From: Anaerolineae bacterium
GTDB taxonomy: Bacteria > Chloroflexota > Anaerolineae > 4572-78 > J111
DNA length: 64,000 nt
Direction: 5' to 3'
NCBI GenBank assembly: GCA_023382535.1
Contig: JAHDWA010000009.1
Span: 45,795 to 109,794, forward strand
Shown: in pieces, positions 8,234 to 17,167 of the stretch
Layout of the letters: each line of letters starts with the position of its first letter
Position numbering within the stretch: the first letter of the stretch is position 1
Program-made: the position numbers and the translations under genes
Notes under the pieces: model-generated
What the model was told of the DNA's origin: nothing
The model's input: only the letters and a program-made list of their open reading frames with translations
Databases searched by the model: none

Positions 8234-10951
8234 TTATAGAATATCCAACTCTCGTGCTCGCGCAACGGCGGCGGTGCGGCTATGGACATCGAGTTTGCCA
8301 TAGATGGTACTTAGGTGCTTCTTGACCGTACTGACCGTGATAATCAGCCTGTTTGCGATCGCTTCGTTGGAAAGCCCGGCAGCGAGAAACCGCAGCACCT
8401 CTACTTCGCGCTCACTGAGAGGCTCGATGAGAGCAGAGGGGGAGGGGCGCGCGGGTGGCCGGGTGACTTGTCTCTCCCTGGTATCAAACGCCGCCAGGAG
8501 TTTGTCTACATAATCTACCATAATCCCTCGAACTGCTGCCTGCCGCAGTAGCTTTTCCAGCGGAGGGCCGTTGTCAACGAAGATGCGGACAAAACCTTCC
8601 GTCTGGGCCAGGGTCAAAGCCTGCTGTAAGCGGCTCATAGCCTGGAAGGTGTCTCCGTTGGCCTGCTGCGCCAGCGCCTGCAGCAATAGGATTTCGATAA
8701 CGCTTCTGCCCCGGCCCAGCTTTACCGCCTCTGGGTAGAGCGCCTCCAGCAATTGGAGAGCTGCCTGGGCCGGATCGCCTGAGATTGCCTGATCGGCAGG
8801 GAGACCGGCCGAAGCCTGGGCCAGGAGGACCCGGGCCAGGGTGAGCTGCTCAAATTCATGGAAGAGATAGGTATCACCCAGATCATCCGGCGTGCCAGCA
8901 GGTATGTTCAGGGTGTCGGCAGCCCAGCGCGCGGCGGCGATAAGATTGGCCTGCCTGAGCCACAGCCGGGTCCGGTGGGCGGCTAAATTTCGATAAGCCC
9001 ACTGGCTAAATTTTTGGACGATTAGCCCGGCCTGTTCGATGGCTTCCAGCGCCCCGGCGGCATCTCCTTGAGCTTGTTTCAGGCTCGTCTCGATAATGTA
9101 ACCATCATAAGCGCCGATTTCTCCTAACTGCCGGTTCAAACGGAAACCTTCGGCCAGATGCTGGGCGGCGGCTTCCAGGTTATTCCACTCGTACATTACC
9201 GTCGCTAGCCCAATATGCGCCTGAGCGGCCCCCGGCAACTCGTAACCCTCCGGTGTTGTCGCCAGCGCCAGGGCTTGCTGATAGGTTGCCAGAGCTTGGT
9301 GCAGTCGCCCCTGCCACATTTGCGCCTCGGCTATTTGACACTGGATGATGACCGTGACCATCACGTTGCCGCTTTTTTGGCTAAGTTCCGCCACTTCGGC
9401 ATAGGCCTGGCGAGCCGCCTCCACATCGCCCTTCATAAAGCAAGCGAGGCCCCGATTGAGATTAGTTACACCGCGCAAAAATGGATCGCCTGCCGGCAGC
9501 AGTGCCTGTGCTTGCCGGGTGAGTTCGTTGGCATGCCGCATATCCCCCCGGAACAAAGCGACAAGTGTACGAATGGCAGCTACCTGAGCCAGAACGACCG
9601 GATCGGCCTCAAGCGCACTGGCGGCCTGGAGACGCTGTTCTGCTTCGGTCACTTGATTGTTGAGGATTAAGGTCCAGGCGTGAAAGAGGCACAGATAGGG
9701 CCGCGTCAGAATCAATTCCTCCGGCAGAACAGTCAGCCACTTTAGCAGCGTTACCGTCTCGCTGCGGATTAACAATTCCTGGCCCACTTGCTCCACCAAA
9801 TACGCCGCTCGCTCAAAATCCGGCGCGCTCAAGGAGTGGTGGATGGCTGCGGCTATCAGTCCATGCTGCTCATGCCACTCACTGGCCCGGCGGTGCAAAA
9901 TTGCAGCATGCTCCGGGTGCAGATTTTGCTGCCGGTGGCGCAGCGCCTCAGCAAAGAGGTGATGATAACGATACCAGCGCCGTTCATCGTCCAGGGGTAA
10001 CAAGAATAAATTGGCCTGCTCCAGGCGTTCCAGGATGGCCTGGCTATCCGTCCGGTCCATCACTGCATTGCAGAGAGGGCCGGATAGATGGTTGAGGATG
10101 GAGGTTTGGAGTAAGAATTCCTGAATAGCCTGAGGCTGGTGTTGAAGGACTTCATCCATCAAATAGTCAAGGATGTACCGATGGCTGCCGCTGAACTGGT
10201 TGATGAAGGAAGTAAGGTCACGGCGACCTTGCATTGACAAAGCGGCCATTTGTAAACCGGCTGCCCAACCTTCGGTGCGCGTTTCCAGCACGGCCACATC
10301 GGCGGGGGAAAGATTTAAGCCCATGACCTGATGTAGAAAGGCCGCTGTTTCGGCAGGAGTAAAGCGTAACTCGTCGCTCCGAATTTCGACCAGTTGCTGC
10401 CGGGCGCGCCAGCGGGCCAGCGGCAAGGGAGGGTCGGTGCGGGTGGTGATGATGATATGCATCGGGGGCGGCAGGTGGTCCAGGAGAAAGGCTACCGCTT
10501 CGTGAATAGACGGGGAATTGATTACATGATAATCATCAAGAACCAGGGCAAAGGGTGCGGGCCACAGATTCACCTCGTTAATGAGGTGGGTCAAGATGAG
10601 TTTAGGTGGCGCAGGCTGTGGCGACTTCAGTAAGGCCAGGATAGTCTCGCCAAAACCTGGCTTGAGGGTGGCCAAGGCGGCGATGAAGTAAGTCAAGAAG
10701 TGGGCGGGGTCGTTGTCGTCATCGTCAAGAGCCAGCCAGGCCAGGGGAAAATCCTGCCCCCCTTCCGAAGCATGCCACTCGCTGATGAGAGTGGTTTTGC
10801 CAAAGCCGGCTGGCGCGGAAATAAGGGTCAGCGGGCGGGTAAATCCTTCGGCCAGCCGCGCCAGCAGGCGGGGACGCTGCACAAGATTCTGGCGAGCCGC
10901 CGGTAAGTAAAGTTTGGTCGTGAGCAGCAATGGAGCAGCAGGCACACCCAA
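8234..10951 (-). CDS. LuxR-family MalT-like STAND transcriptional regulator
   Basis: Large ATP-dependent signal-integrating activator of 905 residues. The N-terminal NTPase module has a Walker A in SAPAGFGKTTL (about residues 45-55) and a Walker B region around FALVLDDYH. A long helical TPR-like region spans roughly 400-800. The C-terminal LuxR/GerE helix-turn-helix (LSEREVEVLRFLAAGLSNEA, around 840-860) is followed by VSTVKKHL. Chloroflexota genomes carry many such regulators. It sits beside the exporter operon in the same direction, 229 bp upstream of the ATPase; control of that operon is possible but unproven. The effector is unknown. Confidence 0.92.
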   Translation of the reverse strand: MGVPAAPLLLTTKLYLPAARQNLVQRPRLLARLAEGFTRPLTLISAPAGFGKTTLISEWHASEGGQDFPLAWLALDDDDNDPAHFLTYFIAALATLKPGFGETILALLKSPQPAPPKLILTHLINEVNLWPAPFALVLDDYHVINSPSIHEAVAFLLDHLPPPMHIIITTRTDPPLPLARWRARQQLVEIRSDELRFTPAETAAFLHQVMGLNLSPADVAVLETRTEGWAAGLQMAALSMQGRRDLTSFINQFSGSHRYILDYLMDEVLQHQPQAIQEFLLQTSILNHLSGPLCNAVMDRTDSQAILERLEQANLFLLPLDDERRWYRYHHLFAEALRHRQQNLHPEHAAILHRRASEWHEQHGLIAAAIHHSLSAPDFERAAYLVEQVGQELLIRSETVTLLKWLTVLPEELILTRPYLCLFHAWTLILNNQVTEAEQRLQAASALEADPVVLAQVAAIRTLVALFRGDMRHANELTRQAQALLPAGDPFLRGVTNLNRGLACFMKGDVEAARQAYAEVAELSQKSGNVMVTVIIQCQIAEAQMWQGRLHQALATYQQALALATTPEGYELPGAAQAHIGLATVMYEWNNLEAAAQHLAEGFRLNRQLGEIGAYDGYIIETSLKQAQGDAAGALEAIEQAGLIVQKFSQWAYRNLAAHRTRLWLRQANLIAAARWAADTLNIPAGTPDDLGDTYLFHEFEQLTLARVLLAQASAGLPADQAISGDPAQAALQLLEALYPEAVKLGRGRSVIEILLLQALAQQANGDTFQAMSRLQQALTLAQTEGFVRIFVDNGPPLEKLLRQAAVRGIMVDYVDKLLAAFDTRERQVTRPPARPSPSALIEPLSEREVEVLRFLAAGLSNEAIANRLIITVSTVKKHLSTIYGKLDVHSRTAAVARARELDIL

Positions 10952-11009
10952 TCCTCCATCTCCATTGTAGTTGAAATCCGTCTCACAGCCAAACGCCTAC
11001 GGTAGAGAC

Positions 11010-11318
11010 TCAGGCTTCTTCGCCTGGCCGGCCGTCACAGGGAAGATGGTTCCAATCAGTGGCAGCGCGTTGCAGCAAGCCGTAGACCTCGTCGGTCAGG
11101 GTTTCGTCGGGATCGGTAATACCTAATTCGGCATAGCGTTTCAGGTGGTCCCACAGCCGGGCCGTCAGGGCCTCGGCAAAGGGGCGCAGCGCCCCCTGGG
11201 TGTCGGCCTCGATGAGGCGAGCGAGGTGAACACTGGCGCACGGATCACCTTCAGCCAAATAAGACGCCAGCATTTCTGCCTCTTGATGGAAGTCTATTTT
11301 TCTTGCTTCAGCCAACAT
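11010..11318 (-). CDS. Hypothetical 102-aa protein at the end of the Nfn-like operon
   Basis: Small, acidic, probably all-helical soluble protein with no family I recognise. It follows the gltA/nfnB-like gene in the same direction after about 90 bp and so may be cotranscribed. A purine-rich AAAGGAAG lies upstream of the ATG. It has two isolated cysteines but no metal motif. It could be a small accessory protein of the redox complex, or an independent gene. Confidence 0.55.
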   Translation of the reverse strand: MLAEARKIDFHQEAEMLASYLAEGDPCASVHLARLIEADTQGALRPFAEALTARLWDHLKRYAELGITDPDETLTDEVYGLLQRAATDWNHLPCDGRPGEEA

Positions 11319-11409
11319 CGTCTTCCTTTCTAACCAACTGCCGGCAGATGCATAACCACCCTTTGGGGTTAACCGCCGGCCGCCAAAAACAATTACCTAA
11401 GAATTCTAC

Positions 11410-12816
11410 CTACCACTCGCCTGTTTCCAAATAAGCATGGATGGCGCGAGCGGCGATTTTGCCCTGGCCCATGGCCAGGATGACCGTCGCTCCGCCGGTG
11501 GCAACATCACCCCCGGCAAAGACGCCCTTTTTTGAAGTTTTCATGGTCAGTTGGTCAACCTTGATCACATCGCCGCGCCCGGTTTCCAGGCCGGGGGTGG
11601 TTTTAGGGATCAGGGGGTTTGGGCTTTGGCCGATGGCAATCACGACCACATCCGCCGAGATGCGGAAATTGGAGTTCGGGACCGGCACCGGGCGGCGGCG
11701 GCCGGAGGCATCCGGCTCGCCCAACTCGTTGCGCAGGCACTCGATCTCCTTGACCCAGCCATTATTATCGGCGTGGAGGGCCAGCGGCGTGACCAGCAGG
11801 TTGAGCTGCACGCCCTCCTGGACGGCGTGATGGATCTCCTCCTCGCGGCAGGGCATTTCCTCGCGCGAGCGGCGGTACACAATCAACGACTCCTCGGCCC
11901 CCAGGCGCAGAGCCGTCCGCGCCGCATCCATAGCCACATTGCCGCCGCCAATGGTTGCCACGCGCCGGCCATGAACGATGGGCGTGTCATACTCGGGGAA
12001 GCGGTAGGCTTTCATCAAATTGGCCCGGGTCAGGTACTCATTGGCCGAGAAGACCCCGTTCAGGTTTTCGCCGGGAATATTCAGAAACCAGGGCAGCCCG
12101 GCCCCGGTGCCCAGAAAAACGGCGTCGAACTCTTCCAGCAGTTCATCTATCGTCGCCGCCGTGCCGATGACAAAGTCCTTGACCAGCTTGACCCCCATCC
12201 GGCAGACATATTCGACCTCGCGGCGGACAATGGCCTTGGGCAGGCGGAACTCAGGAATGCCGTAAACCAGTACACCCCCGGCTTCATGCAGCGCCTCAAA
12301 GATGGTCACGTGGTGGCCCTGCTTGGCCAGGTCGGCGGCGACGGTCAGCCCGGCCGGCCCGGAACCGACCACGGCGACCTTTTTGCCGGTGGGCGGGGCC
12401 AATTCAGGGATGGGCGCCTCGCCTTGCGCGGCTTCCCAATCGGCCACAAAGCGTTCCAGGCGGCCAATCGAGACCGACTCGTACTTTTTGCACAAGGCGC
12501 AGCTCCCCTCGCACTGCGATTCCTGGGGACAGACCCGGCCCGTCACCGCCGGCAGGGCGTTCGTCTCTTTGATCAGGTTGATCGCCCCTCTAAAATCACC
12601 ATCGGCCACGAGCTGTAAAAAGCCGGGGATGTTGATCCCGACCGGGCAGCCGCCCATGCAGCCCGGTCGCTTGCACATCAGGCAGCGTTGGGCTTCGGCC
12701 ATGGCCTGCTCGGGAGTATAGCCGTAGGGAACCTCTTCATAGTTTTTGACACGCTCGGCCGGAGGCTGTTCCGGCATGGGGGTTTTGTTTGGAACGATTT
12801 GTTTAGGCATAAGCAT
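11410..12816 (-). CDS. gltA: NfnB/GltA-like NAD(P)H flavin oxidoreductase (glutamate-synthase small-subunit family)
   Basis: FAD/NAD(P)H protein of 468 residues. The N-terminal dihydropyrimidine-dehydrogenase-like domain carries two [4Fe-4S] cysteine sets (CLMCKRPGCMGGCP and CPQESQCEGSCALC). An FAD Rossmann motif (GSGPAGL, about 150) and an NAD(P) motif (GGGNVAMD, about 290) follow. This fold is shared by GltD/GltA, SudA and NfnB. No glutamate-synthase large subunit is nearby, while an NfnA-like gene lies directly upstream. The best reading is therefore the larger subunit of a ferredoxin:NADP transhydrogenase (NfnAB) module. The ATG three codons into the frame (12810) is an equally good start. 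Confidence 0.88.
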   Translation of the reverse strand: MLMPKQIVPNKTPMPEQPPAERVKNYEEVPYGYTPEQAMAEAQRCLMCKRPGCMGGCPVGINIPGFLQLVADGDFRGAINLIKETNALPAVTGRVCPQESQCEGSCALCKKYESVSIGRLERFVADWEAAQGEAPIPELAPPTGKKVAVVGSGPAGLTVAADLAKQGHHVTIFEALHEAGGVLVYGIPEFRLPKAIVRREVEYVCRMGVKLVKDFVIGTAATIDELLEEFDAVFLGTGAGLPWFLNIPGENLNGVFSANEYLTRANLMKAYRFPEYDTPIVHGRRVATIGGGNVAMDAARTALRLGAEESLIVYRRSREEMPCREEEIHHAVQEGVQLNLLVTPLALHADNNGWVKEIECLRNELGEPDASGRRRPVPVPNSNFRISADVVVIAIGQSPNPLIPKTTPGLETGRGDVIKVDQLTMKTSKKGVFAGGDVATGGATVILAMGQGKIAARAIHAYLETGEW

Positions 12817-12833
12817 TTACGCTTTCAATTCCA

Positions 12834-12941
12834 TATTTACGATTTCAGATTGACGATTTATACCGCAAGGGTATCCTCTAGGACGATTAGAAGAGCTAAA
12901 TCTCGGCCCCAATCGCAAATCCAAAATCGTAAATCGTAAAT
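12834..12941. repeat. AT-rich inverted repeat between nfnA-like and gltA-like genes
   Basis: ATTTACGATTT near 12834-12846 is mirrored by AAATCGTAAAT(CGTAAAT) near 12925-12941. It looks like a short intergenic repeat. No promoter or terminator function is evident. Confidence 0.5.
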
Positions 12942-12945
12942 AGTT

Positions 12946-13821
12946 TTATCTTTCCGCCGATTCCGTCTCCGGCCCCAAATATGCCTTGCGCCGGGACAGC
13001 AGCAGCTCCCAATCTACCTCATGGCCGTCGAAGTCCGGGCCGTCTACACAGGCAAAGCGGGTTTTGCCGCCCACCACGATCCGGCACGCGCCGCACATGC
13101 CCGTGCCGTCAATCATGATCGGGTTCAGGCTGACAATGGTTTTGACCTCAAAGGGGCGTGTTGTTTCGGACATCTGGTACATCATAAAGGTGCAGCCCAG
13201 GGCAATGACCCGGTCAACCGTCTCCCCGGCGGCCAGCATGCGGTCAACCATATTCGGATAGCCCTCTTTTTCGCCAAGAGAACCATCGCGGGTGGCAATC
13301 AGAACCTCATCGCTCACGGCCGCCAGCCGGTCGAGCCAGTACAGCAAAAATTTGCTGCGCCCCTCGATGAAGGAGATAACCCGGTTGCCTTTTTCCTTCA
13401 GGGCGCGAGCGACCGGATAAATGCTGCCGATGCCGTAGCAGCCGCCCGCACACAACACCGTGCCCCAGGTCTCGATCTCCAACGGTTTGCCCAGTGGACC
13501 GGCAAAGGTCGGCACGACATCGCCGGGCTTGAGTTGGCCCAACTTGTAGGTCGAGGTTCCCACCTGCATAAAAACGCAACTGACCAGGCCGGCTTCCCGA
13601 TCCCAATCGGCCACGGTCAGCGGGATGCGCTCGCCGTGCTCGTCGGCGCGGACGATGACAAACTGGCCCGGTTGAATTTTGGCCGCCACCGCCGGGGCGT
13701 GGACTGTCAGCAGTTGCAGGTTGGGTACGAGCGACTCCCGCCGCACTACTTTGGCTGCTTCCGGTTCAAAGAGGCCGGAAGTATGTTCTTTTTTATCTGT
13801 GGTAGATGTTGTTTCGGCCAT
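12946..13821 (-). CDS. NfnA-like FAD/NAD-binding subunit (PyrK/SudB family)
   Basis: Ferredoxin-reductase-fold protein of 291 residues. An FAD-binding barrel (PGQFVIVRA) is followed by an NAD-binding domain (CAGGCYGIGSIYPVARALK). The C-terminal [2Fe-2S] site reads DGTGMCGACR..., then ..FACVDGP. One Asp and three Cys fit NfnA, where an Asp ligand has been described. The ATG is preceded by AAGGTGAT. It lies between the NuoEFG-like genes and the NfnB-like gene, so NADH or NADPH oxidation is probably coupled to the NuoEFG-like module. Confidence 0.87.
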   Translation of the reverse strand: MAETTSTTDKKEHTSGLFEPEAAKVVRRESLVPNLQLLTVHAPAVAAKIQPGQFVIVRADEHGERIPLTVADWDREAGLVSCVFMQVGTSTYKLGQLKPGDVVPTFAGPLGKPLEIETWGTVLCAGGCYGIGSIYPVARALKEKGNRVISFIEGRSKFLLYWLDRLAAVSDEVLIATRDGSLGEKEGYPNMVDRMLAAGETVDRVIALGCTFMMYQMSETTRPFEVKTIVSLNPIMIDGTGMCGACRIVVGGKTRFACVDGPDFDGHEVDWELLLSRRKAYLGPETESAER

Positions 13822-13908
13822 ATATCACCTTGTCTTTTGATCGTTCCGTCCCAACGCCCGGCGCGTAGTTTGTCTTACTGCTGGCTGTAATGGTGTCGAA
13901 TTTTACAG

Positions 13909-14550
13909 TCATTCTAGTGTTTGAAGCGGTTTTACCTTGTTTCGATGTGCTTCAACTCGCCTCTTTAGGCCAAGCAGACACTTTCGCATCATCACAATAT
14001 CACCGGCATCTTGAACTAAATAGTAGAATACCCAAGGGGGAGTCCAATCATACTTAACTCGTAACCGGGTGATGAGCCGTGTATTTGTATTGTCGAGAGG
14101 CGATAGCTGCCACAGCCAGGTGGCGTTGCCCTTTTTATCCCACCAGAGGATGTATTCATTGGCCTTAAAATCTTTGACCCACATCCCCTGCTTACCATCA
14201 GGAGTCATCGGTATAAAATCAGCCAGACTGATCTGTTGAAATTCAGGCAGAATACACTCCGAGCTGGGTATTCCCGCGTTATCAACCCAGTCATAGCTGT
14301 AAAACCCAGCCCGTTTACTCCCCAGTTGGAGCAGCCAGGGCCAGATGTCTTCAGGATTAGCCGTGATTGTTACACCACGAGTTGCGTTGAAGGTGGGCTG
14401 GAGGACAACATCATCGCCCGGCATCGTTCTTTCAACTTCCTCATCGGTTGCACCCCAGCGCAAGTGCCAGGGTCGAATGACCCACATATAGGCAGCAGCT
14501 CCCACCGCTCCCCAGCCAAGAAATCGAATCAGGGTTCTATTCTTCGCCAT
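13909..14550 (-). CDS. SRPBCC-like protein with N-terminal membrane anchor
   Basis: Protein of 213 residues with one predicted membrane helix (about residues 8-26). A domain resembling the SRPBCC/polyketide-cyclase fold follows (ITANPEDIWPWLLQLGSKRAGFYSYDW). Such domains bind hydrophobic ligands, and the family is often uncharacterised. It is inserted in the middle of the redox operon, 15 bp after the NuoG-like stop and 87 bp before the nfnA-like gene. A role in the complex is uncertain and it may be a passenger. The ATG is preceded by AGGGAA. Confidence 0.6.
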   Translation of the reverse strand: MAKNRTLIRFLGWGAVGAAAYMWVIRPWHLRWGATDEEVERTMPGDDVVLQPTFNATRGVTITANPEDIWPWLLQLGSKRAGFYSYDWVDNAGIPSSECILPEFQQISLADFIPMTPDGKQGMWVKDFKANEYILWWDKKGNATWLWQLSPLDNTNTRLITRLRVKYDWTPPWVFYYLVQDAGDIVMMRKCLLGLKRRVEAHRNKVKPLQTLE

Positions 14551-14565
14551 GATGGTTCCCTTGCC

Positions 14566-17148
14566 TTAACTATCCACCTTCTCAACCCTGACCGCATACG
14601 CCTTAACGCTCGGTATCAGGTGGGGGAACAGACTGGAGCCATTCAGCCGGTTAAAGCTGATAAACGCGGCCCCTTCCGGCAGCAGCCCGTTTGCCCGGCG
14701 AACCAGGCACTCGGCGCTGCCATAGGGCGAGACCACTTTGGCCAGGCTGCCCTCGGCCAGCCCCAGCCGCTCGGCATCGAGCGGGTTGAGATGCAGAATT
14801 TCTTCTTGTTTGACCAGGTTCATGCCCGCCACCTGCTCTGTCAGGCCGGCGCCGTGATAATATAGCAAGTTGCGCTCGGTCAGCAGGGTTAACGGGAAGG
14901 CATCGCTGGCGAAGCGAGGGATACCATTCAGGCTGAAGGAGGTGGCTGCCGGTGGGGGGACTGGTTCGAAGCGCCGGATATAACCCACTTGATCGAGTCT
15001 TTCATAAGCAGCCCCGGCATAAGTGGGCACTAACACTGCAATCTCGGCCATCACCGCTGCCGCCGCCGGGTAAGACCATGCTGTGCCCATTCTTTCCGCC
15101 ACATCCCGGACAATCGTCCAGCCGGGCCGGGCCAAGCGCAGGGGTGAAATTGCCTGATGTAGCCGCTGTACCCGGCCCTCCATATTGGTCAGGGTGCCGT
15201 CCTGCTCGGCAAAGGTTGTGGCGGGCAGCACCACGTGGGCATACTGCATCGCTTCGGTCTCGACAATATCCTGCACCAGCAAAAATTCCAGGTTGGCCAA
15301 TTCCGGGAGGGGCGGCATTTCCCCGGCCAGCCAGAGGGCCTTGAGTTGCCCCTGGCGGATTCCTTCGACGACGCCTTCATAAGTTAAGCCCGGTTGGGCG
15401 CTCAACTCAGTTCCCCAGGCTGTCTCAAAAGCAGTGCGAGCATTCGCATCGCTCACCGGGCGATAGCCGGGCAGCAGGGCCGGATGGAGGCCCAGATCAT
15501 ACGCGCCGACGAAGTTGCCTTCACCCGGCACGCCCATGACGCCCGCGCCCAATACGGATGCCAGATGACGAATGGTCTTAATGCTCTCCATTGCCGTGGG
15601 GTGGTGGGTCACGCCGGAGCCGTAAATAATTATCATGCGGCTGCCGCGATGCTCCGCCAGCAGGTGGGCTGCCTGGGTAATCGCCTCTGATGCCACACCA
15701 GTGACATGGCTCGCTTGCTTCAGGTCCAATCCGTTCAACGTTGAACGTTCAACGTTTAACTGACTCATAATCCCGGCCAGCAGGACATGATCGCTGGCGA
15801 CTTTGGGTTGCAGCCAGAGGGCCGCTTCCTGAGCTAGTTTAGTGTGGCGGGTATCTACGGTCAGCAAAGCTGCGCCCCGGCTCAAGGCGTGGCGAATTTG
15901 CAGGTCCAGGATCGGATGTGAGTCAAATAGATTAGCCCCGATCACGACGATACAATCTGCCTCTCCCACTTCGTGGATGGCCGGCGTGTTAATATCGCGC
16001 AGGGTGTTGATAAGTTCAAGGCTGTCAGCTTGTTCAGGGAAGCCGGCAGCCAGGGCAATGTTATGGCTGCCCATCACCGTCCGGGTGAATTTTTGCAGCA
16101 AGTAATTCTCTTCATTGGTGGCGACAGCCGAAGCCACGGCGGCAAAGGAATCACCCCGGTAGCTGCCCAGGCGCTCGGCGACGACGGCCAGCGCCTCTTC
16201 CCAGGAAACCTCGACCAGGCGGTCGTTGCGCCGCAGCAGGGGTGTTTTCAGCCGGGTGGGGTTATGGACCACTTCGACCACGCCAAAGCGGCCGCGGGTA
16301 CAGAGCTGCCCTTCATTGGTCGGGCCATCGGCTAAGCCAACCGTGCGCATGACCTTGTTGTTTTTTACCTGCACGTCCACGGCACAGCCGACCGAGCAGT
16401 AGGGGCAAACGCTGGGTATGGTCGCGGCAGGCGTCCCTTCCCACTTGCCGCGCTTGTCGGCCAGAGCGCCGGTGGGGCAGACATCCACGCAGGAGCCGCA
16501 AAATTCGCAATTGGTGTCCAGGTGGGAACGGCCAAAGGCGGTCCCGACAATCGTATGCTCGCCGCGATTCACAAAAGCCAGCGTCCCGATATGGCGTACT
16601 TCCTGGCAGACCCGCACACAGCGCCCGCACAAAATACACAGGTTGTAATCCCGGTCAAAGAAGGGGTCCTCGTGTTCGACCGGCAGGCCGCGGTAGGTGA
16701 TCGGGTAGGGCAGGTCCGTGATTTCCAGGTAATCAACCAGCTTCTGCAGCTCGCACTGGCCGTTGGCCGGACAGTACTGGCAGCCGGTTGTTACCGCCGC
16801 CTTGCGAATGGTCCCGCAGTGAAACAGGCCGCAGTCAACCTTGCAGACCAGGCAGGTGTAGGGATGCTCGGCCAGGATCAGGCTGAGGATTTCGCGCCGC
16901 AGATTTTGCAGGGTCTCGGTCTCGGTCTGGACGACCAGCCCTTCGCTAACGGGGACGGTGCAGGCTGTCGGGTAGCCCCGCAGTTGCTCTATCTGGACGA
17001 CGCACATGCGGCATGCGCCGGCCGGCCGGAGTTGGGGTAGGTAACAGAGGGTCGGAACATAAATTCCCTGCGCCTGCGCCGCTTCCAGGACGGTCATGCC
17101 GGGTTCGGCTTTTATTTCCTGGCCATTAATCGTAAGTGAGATGGACAT
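14566..17148 (-). CDS. NuoG/formate-dehydrogenase-alpha-like iron-sulfur molybdopterin subunit, catalytic Cys/Sec lost
   Basis: Large electron-transfer subunit. Residues below count from the ATG at 17166; the preferred start is ATG 17148, which has GGAGGG ten bases upstream and gives MSISLTING as in NuoG proteins. A [2Fe-2S] domain (Cys 41, 52, 55, 69) comes first, then an extended His/Cys cluster region (101-138) with extra cysteines. Two [4Fe-4S] ferredoxin motifs follow (177-187 and 220-230), then the molybdopterin-domain cluster (CPYCSVGC 254-261, Cys 289). When read against E. coli FdhF, the Sec-His active-site segment falls on residues 370-380 (IALAAGFPEQA), which has no Cys, Sec or following His. 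The protein is therefore probably a wire or a divergent complex subunit, not an active formate dehydrogenase. Confidence 0.85.
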   Translation of the reverse strand: MSISLTINGQEIKAEPGMTVLEAAQAQGIYVPTLCYLPQLRPAGACRMCVVQIEQLRGYPTACTVPVSEGLVVQTETETLQNLRREILSLILAEHPYTCLVCKVDCGLFHCGTIRKAAVTTGCQYCPANGQCELQKLVDYLEITDLPYPITYRGLPVEHEDPFFDRDYNLCILCGRCVRVCQEVRHIGTLAFVNRGEHTIVGTAFGRSHLDTNCEFCGSCVDVCPTGALADKRGKWEGTPAATIPSVCPYCSVGCAVDVQVKNNKVMRTVGLADGPTNEGQLCTRGRFGVVEVVHNPTRLKTPLLRRNDRLVEVSWEEALAVVAERLGSYRGDSFAAVASAVATNEENYLLQKFTRTVMGSHNIALAAGFPEQADSLELINTLRDINTPAIHEVGEADCIVVIGANLFDSHPILDLQIRHALSRGAALLTVDTRHTKLAQEAALWLQPKVASDHVLLAGIMSQLNVERSTLNGLDLKQASHVTGVASEAITQAAHLLAEHRGSRMIIIYGSGVTHHPTAMESIKTIRHLASVLGAGVMGVPGEGNFVGAYDLGLHPALLPGYRPVSDANARTAFETAWGTELSAQPGLTYEGVVEGIRQGQLKALWLAGEMPPLPELANLEFLLVQDIVETEAMQYAHVVLPATTFAEQDGTLTNMEGRVQRLHQAISPLRLARPGWTIVRDVAERMGTAWSYPAAAAVMAEIAVLVPTYAGAAYERLDQVGYIRRFEPVPPPAATSFSLNGIPRFASDAFPLTLLTERNLLYYHGAGLTEQVAGMNLVKQEEILHLNPLDAERLGLAEGSLAKVVSPYGSAECLVRRANGLLPEGAAFISFNRLNGSSLFPHLIPSVKAYAVRVEKVDS
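15731..15760. repeat. Short palindromic repeat inside the NuoG-like coding region
   Basis: TTCAACGTTGAA units (GTTCAACGTTGAACGTTC...) occur here within an open reading frame. They resemble the intergenic palindrome at 25308-25345. They encode a short insertion (NVERSTLN) in the molybdopterin domain. Confidence 0.5.
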
Positions 17149-17167
17149 CGTTTTACTTCCCTCCATG

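Noticed and set aside
14566..17148. Selenocysteine in the formate-dehydrogenase-like protein
   Set aside because: The frame has no internal TGA and the Sec position aligns to a stretch without Cys or Sec.
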